DNA of 64,000 bases, taken from contig NC_025261.1 of NCBI RefSeq assembly GCF_000740895.1, forward strand, positions 1,922,001 to 1,986,000. The letters are read 5' to 3'. The position numbers and the translations under genes were made by a program. The notes beneath the pieces are model-generated. The model was given only the letters and a program-made list of their open reading frames with translations. It did no database searches and was not told where the DNA came from. Source of the stretch: Theileria orientalis strain Shintoku. Taxonomy: Eukaryota; Apicomplexa; Aconoidasida; Piroplasmida; Theileriidae. Below, in pieces: positions 53,301-63,504 of this stretch (positions within the stretch are counted from its first letter, which is position 1; the number at the start of each line of letters is the position of its first letter).

Positions 53301-54557
53301 ATGGCACACCAGTATTTGAAACGCTACTATAGGCTAGATCTCTACAGTTCCTGCATATTCCCGTTGTTCCTCTTTTATCAAATTCTCTTCTCAGACAACA
53401 CAAAGAGCGTAGACGCGTTGCTCAAGAAGATTGTGATAGTCCACATGTTTACAAACACAATAATGATCCTGTATCACGTGCTGGTCCTGCCATTTCTGGT
53501 GTTTGGGGGAAATTACAGGTTACTGGCAGTGCTGGCGAAGAGAATGTTCATGAGAAGAGTGGACTACGGGTCTTACCTGAGCAGTAAGTTAACGGGAAGC
53601 GAGGACCTACAGCAACAAAAGTCGATGAAAGTGGAAGTGGCCATATTCATAGTGCGCCACAGACTGAAGGAGAAGATGCATCTGCTGGCTCGCCTCTACC
53701 TGTACCTGCTGTTTCTAGTCTTCGTGCTGACAACCAACAACTCCCCAATATACCTGCTGAACTACGCATACATAAGTATGCTGTTCATAAGTGTCTACTT
53801 CGGAACGATAGTCCACTTCGTCCTACTCCCAAATTCGGACCAAATTGAAGGGTATTCACGCCACCTGGTTAACTCCAATAGCGGAGGATTAGGATTTCAG
53901 ACTTATTCAGCAGAAGGTATGTTGTTTTATTATTACCTTATGTATTTACCATTAGTATTCGGTAGTGGTTACATAATTGGCTACTAGTAATACTAGTTAC
54001 CACTAGTATTAATAGTGATAATGGTAGTTAGGTGCACACAATTGGTATATAACTAGTTGCCACTAATACCAGGTGTATACTAGGTGGAGGTAGATAGATA
54101 GTAATGGGAAGTATAATAGTAATCTGTATGTAAATGTGATAATAATTGTATAGGTTCTGGGTTAAAGAGCATTCTCAGCTCTGAAATGGATAAAAAGTTT
54201 ATATTGAACCAAGTAGAAGACAACATTGTGCTGAACTACGAACATAGCCCAATGCTATATAAGCTATGCATTATTCAAGTGGCGCTGGGCATATTCGGAG
54301 TGTGCTTCGGAAACTACCTGCTGCTGCTGGACTGGTTCCAGCTCTTTGCAAGGTTCCCAGTGACGACGTACCTAGGAATCTTCCTAGGACACCTGCTCTC
54401 ATCAGTGGCCTGTAACCTGGCAATCATGGGAGGAAAGGAAACCACTGGTAGTCTATCAAAAGGAAGGGAGTACAGTAGTAAGATGGAACGCAACGCCGGA
54501 GAAAGCGAAAGCGTAAAAAGGCCAAGGAGAGGATTCATTGAGTTTTTACTAAGTTGA
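53301..54557 (+). CDS. GPI-anchor biosynthesis protein PIG-F/Gpi11-like
   Basis: PIG-F is the multi-pass ER partner that stabilises the ethanolamine-phosphate transferases PIG-O and PIG-G in GPI assembly. Exons 53301-53916 and 54154-54557 (237-nt intron, phase restored) give 339 aa. Several membrane helices are visible (FPLFLFYQILF, MFTNTIMILYHVLVLPFLV, LARLYLYLLFLVFVLTT, YAYISMLFISVYFGTIVHFV, GIFGVCFGNYLLLLDW). The diagnostic part is the C-terminal GxxFGxxxxxLDW...FPVTTYLGIFLGHL, corresponding to the conserved 'LDWdrpWQ.WPi....Ga..G' of PIG-F. The Trp is shifted, and the middle loop is longer than usual. A basic tail follows. Identification is by topology plus this motif and is moderate. Theileria depends on GPI-anchored surface proteins, which fits. 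Confidence 0.7.
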
Positions 54558-55442
54558 CCTTGAAGGGGGAGACAACTAGTCCCAGAATAAAGGGATTGCC
54601 AGAGGAAAGCGCTCCAATACCAGTAAAAATATTAATATTTTATGAGGTATATAGATGATATTAATGATAATTAGTGTATATTCGTGGAAAAATAAGTTAT
54701 TGAATGGTAAAAAGTACATACACATCGGTACAGCAGGTGGCTTGGACGGAGGAGAGTAGTAATGGAAGACCAAATGGTAAAAAATAAAAAATAAAAAAGT
54801 AAAAAATTGTATTATATGATGAAAATTGGATAAATAGAAAGTAAATAGAAAAAATAAAAAGAAAATAGAAATAAAATAAAAAGAATAGACAGTAAAAAGA
54901 GCCCACGAAAACTACTCAAAAAATAGGAAAAAATATACACTAAAATAATAGGAATCTCAGTAGTTTTTAAGTAATAATTAATTATAGTAATATATTTTAA
55001 CATATGGAAGAGAAATTGAGAGGAAAAACAGACAAAAAGATAATTTAGGCAAACTGCTCACAGGTGCGCCGTCGTTACACCAACCTATGATGGAAATTTG
55101 CAAAAATTACGTCACTGCTATTGTAAAATTAAAATAATTTAACCAATATAATAGGTTAATTCATATACATAATTGTATAAATAAAAGTAAAGTGTGTAAC
55201 TCAATTTGAGGTAATACAATAATCAAAGTGTATGAAAGTGTATTTAAAAGAGTATAAAAGGCTCTACTTGTATGTAAATATGTATATTAAGCATTATAAT
55301 ATAATAAATAGGAAATAAGAAAATTATAAGTAAAAAAGTAAAATAGTATACGTGAAAGTGTTTAAAACTGTCTAATAGTTTAGTGAAAGAGTATGTAAAA
55401 TAGTAAAATTGATTAAAAAGAAGAGTAGAGAAGAGAAAAAAA
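54558..55442. other. AT-rich intergenic spacer
   Basis: A-rich on + with AAATAAAA runs. A poorly supported hydrophobic frame on the minus strand reflects T-runs. Nothing else recognised. Confidence 0.6.
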
Positions 55443-57731
55443 ATGATGGATTTATTACAAGAAACAGCGGGATATGTGGACTCGAGCGACTACGAGTACC
55501 AGCCATACGATATCTACGGCCCAAAAGAAGGTAAATACAAGAGCGAAAAGAAAGGATTGGGAAGTACGAAGTATAACATGGGTAACTACAACGAATTCAA
55601 GTATGGATTGAATGGAGGTAAAGCAAATGTGTATAAGAAGAGCCCCAAGGGGTCAGAGTACACAAGTAACGGAGGAAAGAGTAACAGCCGGAGTTCCAGC
55701 AACGTCACCAATTTGTATATAAATAGAGTCGCCAACAGTAAGCTGAACGGAGATCTGTACAGTAATAGCAGAAGCAATGCCAATAGCGAAACGATAACAG
55801 CAGGGTGGGAAGACACAGTGTACAGAGCAAAGGCAGGATTGAAGTCGCCGAGGTTCGGAAGGGAAGACCTGCCGATAAAGGCAGAAGATGCAGAGAAGTG
55901 GGTTACAGCCAGTAGAGGAGACGCTAGCACGAACAAGTTGACTAGAACTAGCAGAGAAATGTTCAACAGCATAGAGACGGTGGACAGCATGACGCCAATG
56001 AACGAGGCAACAAGCGACGCAGGAAGCGAATTCAAGTGGTGGTGCAAGAGTGACGGGCTTAACGTGAGCAGCGTAGAGAGTCCCAGCGTGTACAACTGGG
56101 AATCGTCGCTCAATGCGAGAGATGTCATGGTCGTCAACAGCGGCAACGCAGGCGAGACCAGCAGCAAAGTAAGTGACGCCCACAAGGAAGTTGTTAGCAA
56201 TGGGCTGGCGGATAAGAGCGATCCAGTTACAGTTGATACAACAGACTACCAAGCAGACGGATCCGTGACAAGCGAATTCACAGAAAGTCTCAGTGAAGAC
56301 AACGGCGACGCCAAGCTGAGCAACACAGCCAACCAAGGCAACGTCAGTTGGAAGAGCTGGACAGTTGAAGGCAACGAGTTGGAGGAACTAAGGACAAGAT
56401 TGGTTCAAAAACTGCTAAACAAGACAACGCCAACGAGTGGCGCCTCGGCTGATAGAGTTAATGGCGATGCAGCAAGTGATAACGGTGGTGTAACGCTGGG
56501 AGGTAGTAGCCAAGAGTCCGGATGGGATGAGCTATCGTACTACCGAGAAATGAATAAACTGCTCTTCGAAAAGCTTAAACTGGTGTTAAGTGGATCGAGC
56601 AGGCTGGAGTACAACCTGAGTTATGAATACATTACGAGTGTGCAAAACCACTTGCTCAAGGTGCACCAGTACATCAACGGAAACACAGCAGTGCCAAGCA
56701 CTGGAGACAAGACCAGTGCAGTAGCAGCTAAGGCTATGAATGCCACTACTCCGACACAAATGGATGAACTGGCAAATAAGGCGGAACAAGTGGAAGGGGA
56801 AGCCGGACAAAAACAATTGGAACAGGCCGTTGATGCCACCAGTCGCACCACGAACCTCGACGAGAACAAGGGCGAAGGTAATACCAAAAGCACGGAAACT
56901 GAAGGTCAGCTTGATAAAAGCTTGTTGGAGGACTACGAGAGACTGAAACAGGAAAACGAGGAGCTGAAGAGGACGGTCTCAAGTCTAAAGCTGTCACAAG
57001 TAGCAACGAGCAACATTAGCAGTGGAAGCCAGGATAAGAGTAAAAGTCCAAGCGTAAGCTCCGTGGAAAAGGAGACAGGCAGGGAAGAGGATCCCGAAAA
57101 GGTGGAACTTCTGGAGAAGCTCAAGGTGGTCCAGCAGAGCAAGGACAACTTGGAGGAGGACTTCAAGAAGACTTTGACGTACATGAGGCTGATGAAGGAC
57201 CGACTGAAGATGTTCAAGACTAACAGCACAGTGCAGCGTCAGAACGGAAGCACTCCAGTGACTGGATTTAACGGAGTAAATGCTCGCAATGGCCCCGTAT
57301 CCAACGGGTACCCAGGAGGATACGGCCATATAGGCAACACACAGCTTAAAAATGTTTCAGGGGGTCAGGGATTAGTTAACGGGCACTTAGCAAGAGCAAG
57401 CACTGCGACCGCCACATCCCCAGTAAATGTGACGCCACCCCTGGGACCATACGCCAAGCTGAACCCAGTAAGTTCCCCGGGCAACAATGTGGGCGTCGCT
57501 GAAAGGTGGAGCACGACACCGCCCAGAAGGATTAACACGGCTTTCAAGAAGGCCAACAGCCCCGAAAATGCAAAGGAGGGAGGAATTCAGCGTAGCAACA
57601 GCTGCGTGAGGTTCAATGAGACCAGCGAAATGTACATTGTGCCGAGGTCGCTGTCTGAGAACAAAACAATACTGGTAAACAACACAGGAAACAAGCTAAA
57701 CAGATTCTTCAAAATCTTTTCAAAAACGTGA
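55443..57731 (+). CDS. Hypothetical low-complexity / coiled-coil protein
   Basis: Single exon, 762 aa. The N-terminus (MMDLLQETAGYVDSSDYEYQ) is acidic and Tyr-rich. Residues 25-450 are mostly Ser/Asn/Gly/Thr-rich and disordered. Helical stretches occur at about 300-320 (ELEELRTRLVQKLLNKT) and 365-425 (YREMNKLLFEKLKLVLSG, YITSVQNHLLKVHQYI). A strong coiled coil lies at about 490-600 (EDYERLKQENEELKRTVSSL, KLKVVQQSKDNLEEDFKKTL). The last 100 residues are basic, with several S/TP sites (VTPPLGPYAKLNPVSSPG) and an RRINTAFKKA patch. There is no signal peptide or membrane helix. It is probably cytoskeletal or nuclear and phospho-regulated. No family assigned. The second ATG at 55446 is an equally good start. 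Confidence 0.65.
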   Translation: MMDLLQETAGYVDSSDYEYQPYDIYGPKEGKYKSEKKGLGSTKYNMGNYNEFKYGLNGGKANVYKKSPKGSEYTSNGGKSNSRSSSNVTNLYINRVANSKLNGDLYSNSRSNANSETITAGWEDTVYRAKAGLKSPRFGREDLPIKAEDAEKWVTASRGDASTNKLTRTSREMFNSIETVDSMTPMNEATSDAGSEFKWWCKSDGLNVSSVESPSVYNWESSLNARDVMVVNSGNAGETSSKVSDAHKEVVSNGLADKSDPVTVDTTDYQADGSVTSEFTESLSEDNGDAKLSNTANQGNVSWKSWTVEGNELEELRTRLVQKLLNKTTPTSGASADRVNGDAASDNGGVTLGGSSQESGWDELSYYREMNKLLFEKLKLVLSGSSRLEYNLSYEYITSVQNHLLKVHQYINGNTAVPSTGDKTSAVAAKAMNATTPTQMDELANKAEQVEGEAGQKQLEQAVDATSRTTNLDENKGEGNTKSTETEGQLDKSLLEDYERLKQENEELKRTVSSLKLSQVATSNISSGSQDKSKSPSVSSVEKETGREEDPEKVELLEKLKVVQQSKDNLEEDFKKTLTYMRLMKDRLKMFKTNSTVQRQNGSTPVTGFNGVNARNGPVSNGYPGGYGHIGNTQLKNVSGGQGLVNGHLARASTATATSPVNVTPPLGPYAKLNPVSSPGNNVGVAERWSTTPPRRINTAFKKANSPENAKEGGIQRSNSCVRFNETSEMYIVPRSLSENKTILVNNTGNKLNRFFKIFSKT

Positions 57732-58566
57732 AAAGTGCCATCGTTAAGCCTCTTAATATTAATTAACATTAACTTTTATGCTACATGTAGGATTGGGAGT
57801 GTTTTGGATTTGAATTTCAGCTTGCACATTTTGAAGTGAACATTGTGTGTGCAAATATATCCATTATAGGGCGGTTATGGGGTTTTGAAGCATCACAAAA
57901 TTTCCAATATGTAGTATATATGAATAAATTTACAAAAATAGTAAAAATCGACGATCTAATACCTGTTTCGAGTGAAAATTAACTATTTAAGTTGAATGTT
58001 TTCAACATCAACCATGATCGACAAAACCCAGTATAAAAGCAGACATTAAATGCCAATTTTAGTCATCACCAATAATTACATTATCTACAATAAAAATTTA
58101 AATTACATAAACTACCTAATTCTTTACTTTTAAATGAGTTATATCCATTTTTCATTTGACCAGTAACACACACAGACGATTAGATCTATTCTTAGAATTG
58201 TAAAATTTAGACACAATAACTATTGCTATGAGTACAATCACAAGTGTATTTCCATAAAATTCCAGATCCAATTGATTCCCGATGTAAAACTTATAGATCT
58301 TTAACATAATGTAGAATATAATTTGAGATGTCGTTTTTGCCATAACCCCAGTGTAATAAATGGAATCTTACTAGAATCCAGCACTTTTTTATATAGTTTA
58401 TTTAAGTGTTAAATTTATTTAAATCCATGAAATCTATCTGTTTGTACACAATTAGCTATTTTTTGTAATTTTATGTTCAGTTTAACCAAATTATATATCA
58501 ACTACACATCTGTTTAATAAATGTGTAACCAAATTTTGTAAATTTTTCAATATACTTTATTATTGT
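57732..58566. other. Intergenic region
   Basis: AT-rich. TGGAATC at 58361-58367, 206 bp before the next start. No exon recognised. Confidence 0.55.
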
Positions 58567-61146
58567 TTGTACATTAATTGTGTTATCAAAATGACAAAAT
58601 ATGAAGTACTAATATTTTTTGACAGTAAAAATGATTATTATGTTCCAAAAAGGTCAGATGTATTACCTGTTAAAATTATATCTAGCGTACCTTATGACAA
58701 AGTAAGCAGCAGGTTTAAAAAATATAGCCACAAAATACTTTATAAAGAACCTTACAAATCATATGAATATGATGTAAACATATATGATGAGAGAAAAAAG
58801 TTTGTTTGGGATTTATATCCATTTTGTTATTATCATCCTACCAGACAAGTTGAATCAGTTGAATTCTACTTTTCATTTGATGATACAAACAACGAAAATC
58901 CCTTGGTTGCAGGATTTGTTCAAAAAGATTTGACAGACACAGTATACTATAGGTATAATTTCTTAAAGGGTAGAAGAACTGCACATGGATTACCTTCTGA
59001 TGGATTGTTTAAAGCTGGTGATTTGTTAACAGTATTACTCCAGGAAAAATATAAAAACCAAAATAATATTTTAACATGTCCCAGGCTCAAACCATCAGCC
59101 GAATCAGCTAAATATCCTTCTGTAGGTACATATGCCAATAAAATAGCTGTTTCAAAAACTCAAGATTTAAAGTATGAGTATTTTGACAAATATGAACATA
59201 AATTCGAGGACACCTTGAAAATATCATCATTTTATATTAATGATGATAACAATTGTTTATACATAAATTGTCTAAACAAATTTAAAATATTTTTTTTGTA
59301 TTCTGTTGGATTTTATTTTCCAAAAAATAGCAATCTTAACACACCTCTTGTAATAAGTTTAGAAAACAAAAATGGGTCAAAAAATTATATTTATAATGAA
59401 ATAACTAAAAAAAACAAGGGGCAAGTAACAATAACTGAATTAAAGGAGATAAACCTAAGTAATTTAGAGTCCACATTGAAGAAAGAAAATGATAAAATAT
59501 ATCCGACCTTATCGTTTATGATTGAACAAAAAGAAAAATATAGTTACAGAATTAATGTATCAAACAAGGTTGATGATAATTTAAATGGCTTTAAAAAATT
59601 TATTCATGAAACTGTTACCGAATATAAAGATAAATCATCCGAAGTTTTATACAATGGTAAAACGTTGGTAGTTAAAAATAAAACAGAAAAAAATATAATT
59701 CAAAAATTAAGTGATTTAAAGGGAACTTTTACCTCTATTTGTGTGTTTTTCGGTACTAAGGATGATAACATACCTTTACTTATCCAGGTAATAAACTCGA
59801 ACACAGATATCAAAAACTATATTAAAAACAACGATGTTAATTTTTGGGAAGAAGTAGAAATTCAAGTTAGTGAAGAAAACATTGACCTATTAAATAAATT
59901 AAACGAAGTTCAGGCTAGCATATCTAAATCAGTGTCTATACTTATTGATACGAAAGATAATTATGGTTTAAGTGAATTGCAAAAAATACCTGGTTTTAGT
60001 GTTTCTGGATCACAGCCAGAAAATATAGAAGTTTCTGAAAATACAAGTTTAGATTGTATAAAGAATAAGGGATTTGAATGTTACAAGCACACTTTAAGTT
60101 CTTTATCTGATTCTGATTCGAGTTCATCAAATAATGACGTTGTATTAAAATTTTTTATGAAGATTTATAAAGATGAAAGTATTAATAGTAGCAAGTACAC
60201 CGAATTAAATTTATTTGACATCTCTGGAAAAACCAAACAATATATAAGCTATAATAAAGGTTTCGATATATTTAACGTTTATTTTTATGGACAAGACCCT
60301 AGACCTTTAATGATTTGTTATAATAATGCCTGTTACAGACCAAGTAGCATCGACGACTATTTTGAAAAATGGGTTCCAGTAAATGGAATAGACAAGTTTA
60401 ATTGTGAAGATAGTAATGAAATACTATTGGATTCTCTTAGAAGTATATTGTATAGCCTTAACCCAGTTCAACTTAATCATCAAATTGAAAGTACAGCGAG
60501 TGATACTACATATACAACACACACATTTTATGGTACAGAAAAAACCGAAATTAAAATTACTCTTTCTCCAGAAGATATGTCTTGCTATAAAAAATATACA
60601 CATACTCCCAGTAAAGAATATGTACTTGGAGAAATTTGTCATAACGAAAATAAATTATTTTCTGATTATAATGCTTATAAAGAATTAAATGGAAATGAAA
60701 CAAAATTTCCAGATAATGTTTTTGTATATTATTATTTATATGATTATAACCATGATTATCCACTGATAATTTCATTGGTGTTTAATAGTGGTAGAGGTGA
60801 CAGTGACGCTGTTACGGAATACTACGAATTGTCAGATAAAGACAATTTAAAATGGACTAAAATATCAGATACCTCCAATTTAAATGAACAGTCGGAACTA
60901 GAAAATAAATTAAAAAGGATAAGATATGGGTTGGGAATCAGTTATGATAAAAGCCCAGATAAACTCATTATCAAATCAGCAGAAAACTGTAAGGAAGATA
61001 GTGTCGCAGGAGCTGTTGCTGGAACTTTTAGCGTACTAGGATTGACCGGAGCTGGTGTTGGATTAGCGTATTACAAATTTCCTGAATTCTTTATTTCATT
61101 GTTCAGAAAAGTTCTCATTTGGACTCCGATACCAGTACATTATTAA
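58567..61146 (+). CDS. PL[IV]I-repeat family protein with C-terminal membrane helix
   Basis: Single exon, 859 aa, AT-rich codons. At least five diverged repeat units are visible, each with a strand ending in NPLVAGF, TPLVISL, IPLLIQV, RPLMICY or YPLIISL, followed by a tyrosine-rich strand, often a Trp, and a Leu-rich helix. Best-preserved unit: VFVYYYLYDYNHDYPLIISL ... EYYELSDKDNLKWTKIS ... LENKLKRIR (nt about 60715-60930). The C-terminus has a Gly/Ala-rich membrane helix (AGAVAGTFSVLGLTGAGVGL) and a short tail. There is no signal peptide. Either the first ATG or one 24 nt later (MTKYEVLIFF) is the start, the latter having an AAAATG context. It is related to the proteins at 6142 and 61489 and to large piroplasm-specific families. 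Function unknown. Confidence 0.7.
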   Translation: MYINCVIKMTKYEVLIFFDSKNDYYVPKRSDVLPVKIISSVPYDKVSSRFKKYSHKILYKEPYKSYEYDVNIYDERKKFVWDLYPFCYYHPTRQVESVEFYFSFDDTNNENPLVAGFVQKDLTDTVYYRYNFLKGRRTAHGLPSDGLFKAGDLLTVLLQEKYKNQNNILTCPRLKPSAESAKYPSVGTYANKIAVSKTQDLKYEYFDKYEHKFEDTLKISSFYINDDNNCLYINCLNKFKIFFLYSVGFYFPKNSNLNTPLVISLENKNGSKNYIYNEITKKNKGQVTITELKEINLSNLESTLKKENDKIYPTLSFMIEQKEKYSYRINVSNKVDDNLNGFKKFIHETVTEYKDKSSEVLYNGKTLVVKNKTEKNIIQKLSDLKGTFTSICVFFGTKDDNIPLLIQVINSNTDIKNYIKNNDVNFWEEVEIQVSEENIDLLNKLNEVQASISKSVSILIDTKDNYGLSELQKIPGFSVSGSQPENIEVSENTSLDCIKNKGFECYKHTLSSLSDSDSSSSNNDVVLKFFMKIYKDESINSSKYTELNLFDISGKTKQYISYNKGFDIFNVYFYGQDPRPLMICYNNACYRPSSIDDYFEKWVPVNGIDKFNCEDSNEILLDSLRSILYSLNPVQLNHQIESTASDTTYTTHTFYGTEKTEIKITLSPEDMSCYKKYTHTPSKEYVLGEICHNENKLFSDYNAYKELNGNETKFPDNVFVYYYLYDYNHDYPLIISLVFNSGRGDSDAVTEYYELSDKDNLKWTKISDTSNLNEQSELENKLKRIRYGLGISYDKSPDKLIIKSAENCKEDSVAGAVAGTFSVLGLTGAGVGLAYYKFPEFFISLFRKVLIWTPIPVHY

Positions 61147-61488
61147 AAATTAAGCCCATTTAATTAATATTAAATGGTTTACATTCTCAACTTAAGTGGG
61201 AAGATATTATTTTAATATGTTCCCAAGATTTTTAAATTTTTTTAAAAAACTTTATATTAACTAAAGTTTATATTTTACTTATCATATTGAAATTATATAA
61301 ATATATGATAGAACATGTATATATGAGTGTGTGTTACATTAAAAGTGTTAAATCTAATTTTGTTGTGAATGATTCAATTTACAAACTTTAAAACCCTTTT
61401 ACTACATTGAAATCCCATTTTCGTGTGTGAAACCCATATTTCAGGCATTAAAACAAAATGGTACATTTAAATCACAATATCTTACAGG
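61147..61488. other. Convergent intergenic region
   Basis: 342 bp between two convergent family members, AT-rich. Nothing else recognised. Confidence 0.6.
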
Positions 61489-63201
61489 TTATGTCAGCAG
61501 CTTAATAGTAGTCTGGTACCAGTAGACTCCATAAGAAATGCCACCAACAACACTCGAAGCAAGTACAGCTCCTATAGTAATTACAATTTTCTGCGATAAG
61601 GTCAGCCCATATTCTTCGTCAGGAACTTTTGGCTTCCCAGGGGGTACAGTTGGTGGACCAGGTTTAGAGGGAAAACCTGGAACAGTCACTGCCTTTTCTA
61701 AAATATCACAAGCCTCCTTTCTAAGTTCCTTAAATGTCTTAGGGACAGTTTTTCCTATTTCCTTTCCCCGTTCTTTACCCTTATCCTTTTCTTTTTCTGT
61801 TACCTTTTCTTTAATTGTTTTTTCTCTTGGAATTTTTTCTATCTGTTCCAGTCTCTCCTTTAAAACCTCTTCAGTTAGTACTATCAGTTTCCATTCCCTA
61901 GGGTCTTCGCAGGGTTTTGAAATATACATCATGTCAACAGTAGAGGTATCAGGCGGTTTAAGTGATGAAGCTTGTTGAAAAACAATTAAAAAGGGCGTGT
62001 CATCCTCCTTTTTTTCTTTATCTTTCAAAAAATATGCTTCCAAACCTTCTAATTGATGTGTAAATTCCTTACCATCTTGTTTTAAAATTTGTAAATTTAA
62101 AACAATATTAGGTTTAACACCTTTTCTTTTGGATGTGTGTGAATATTTTGAAAAGCCATCTTGTGTATTAGGCTTTTTATTATCGGTTATATTTTTAACT
62201 TCAACACAAAAATATTTTTCTTTTTTCTCTATAATGTATGTTAAGACATCATTTTCATCTGCTTTCTTCTTTATTTGATCTAAATTCTTACTGAGCTCGT
62301 TTTCATTCTTGTAATTATGTTCTTCTTTAACCCAGTAAGTACTAAACTTGTCCTTTCGTACATACTGGCTTTTGTCGTTACAAGAATCAATAAACTCAAC
62401 TAGATAACTAACATTCTCTGGTCTATTGGCTGAAGCAGTATAATACACAATTATACCATCCAATGCCTTATTTTCAACGTGTTTCAGAAAATAAGAATCG
62501 ATAAAGTTTTTTGGAACGGTAAATTCTTTAGAACAATCAAATTTATCAATATCAATTTGTGTATTATATTCAAATAAATCGGAATAATACACTTTACATT
62601 GACTACACCCTGATGTATAAATCGTTTTCTTGAACTTATTATCTTTCAATATAGGCTGTCGATCTTTATTTACACTCGTATTCGTCTTTTTTTCCAAAAT
62701 AAACGTTATCTTCTTACCCCCTGACTTGTTATTGTATTCTAATGGCAACTGCTCCTTAACTGATTTGCGAAAAGTTTGAGTTATGAAATCATAAGAATAT
62801 GCATAGGACCGAGTCTTTAGGTTACTATAAGTGAATCTGTAACCGTGAAAGTCTTTTGTAATGAATACAATGATCAAAGGATCATTAGGTAGAAGAGAAG
62901 AGTAATATACATTGACGGCCCTTATAATTTTTTTTTCACAAGTGCAATAGTAGCGAAATATACAATTTCCTTTGTTATAATAGTCAGTACCGGAACAAAT
63001 TGACACATTATAATAAGGATTTCGACCAATAAGGTCTCTTGATGGTTTCTTGTTATAGTTGATCCGATAATGTACCCTTTCAAAATTTTTACAAATTTTT
63101 GGGGTAATTCGACTAACTTTTAAAGTATACACGCCTTTTACTCGATCGGTACCATCCTTCTGGCCCAGATAAACGTAAACGCTGGATTCGGCCGCACCCA
63201 T
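61489..63201 (-). CDS. PL[IV]I-repeat family protein, N-myristoylation-like start and membrane tail
   Basis: Single exon, 570 aa. Starts MGAAESSVYVYLG (Gly2, Ser6), like the 6142 protein. Three repeat units follow: AVNVYYSSLLPNDPLIIVF at about 95, IIVYYTASANRPENVSYLVEF then YVRKDKFSTYWVKEE at about 245-290, and LEAYFLKDKEKKEDDTPFLI at about 390. The middle unit aligns by eye with the second unit of the 6142 protein. A Lys/Glu-rich charged linker (KEKVTEKEKDKGKERGKE) and a Pro-rich hinge precede a C-terminal membrane helix (VIGAVLASSVVGGISYGVYW-like; nt about 61500-61600). Acylation at one end and a membrane helix at the other would clamp the protein on a membrane surface. Codons are AT-rich. 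Function unknown. Confidence 0.72.
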   Translation of the reverse strand: MGAAESSVYVYLGQKDGTDRVKGVYTLKVSRITPKICKNFERVHYRINYNKKPSRDLIGRNPYYNVSICSGTDYYNKGNCIFRYYCTCEKKIIRAVNVYYSSLLPNDPLIIVFITKDFHGYRFTYSNLKTRSYAYSYDFITQTFRKSVKEQLPLEYNNKSGGKKITFILEKKTNTSVNKDRQPILKDNKFKKTIYTSGCSQCKVYYSDLFEYNTQIDIDKFDCSKEFTVPKNFIDSYFLKHVENKALDGIIVYYTASANRPENVSYLVEFIDSCNDKSQYVRKDKFSTYWVKEEHNYKNENELSKNLDQIKKKADENDVLTYIIEKKEKYFCVEVKNITDNKKPNTQDGFSKYSHTSKRKGVKPNIVLNLQILKQDGKEFTHQLEGLEAYFLKDKEKKEDDTPFLIVFQQASSLKPPDTSTVDMMYISKPCEDPREWKLIVLTEEVLKERLEQIEKIPREKTIKEKVTEKEKDKGKERGKEIGKTVPKTFKELRKEACDILEKAVTVPGFPSKPGPPTVPPGKPKVPDEEYGLTLSQKIVITIGAVLASSVVGGISYGVYWYQTTIKLLT

Positions 63202-63315
63202 TGCTAGGGTTTATGTACATAAAAACAATGCGATTATCATTCCTATTTTACAATTTATAATATATTTATAATTATGCGATAATTTAAAATAATTTGATTT
63301 CAATTACCGACAAAT

Positions 63316-63504
63316 TTGAATTTGACTAGACAATTATATGTTACATTAAGAAATAGAATTAATCCTCAAGGATTCTACAAATACCATAGTACAACCGGTC
63401 TATTCAATCGCGAATATGCGATAAATAGACCAGTAAGAGTGAGTTTTAGAAATCTAGAGGTCGTTGAGCCAGCACGCCGCTGGCGACAACGAAAACTATC
63501 ATAA
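63316..63504 (+). CDS. Small basic protein or 3' exon (start unclear)
   Basis: A 62-codon open frame without ATG: LTRQLYVTLRNRINPQGFYK then YHSTTGLFNREYAINRPVRV and SFRNLEVVEPARRWRQRKLS to a stop. Composition is protein-like and basic, reminiscent of small mitochondrial ribosomal proteins, but no family can be named. No GT donor with an upstream ATG was found between the divergent gene start at 63201 and this frame. The start may be a non-AUG codon or a sequence error. Confidence 0.35.
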   Translation: MNLTRQLYVTLRNRINPQGFYKYHSTTGLFNREYAINRPVRVSFRNLEVVEPARRWRQRKLS

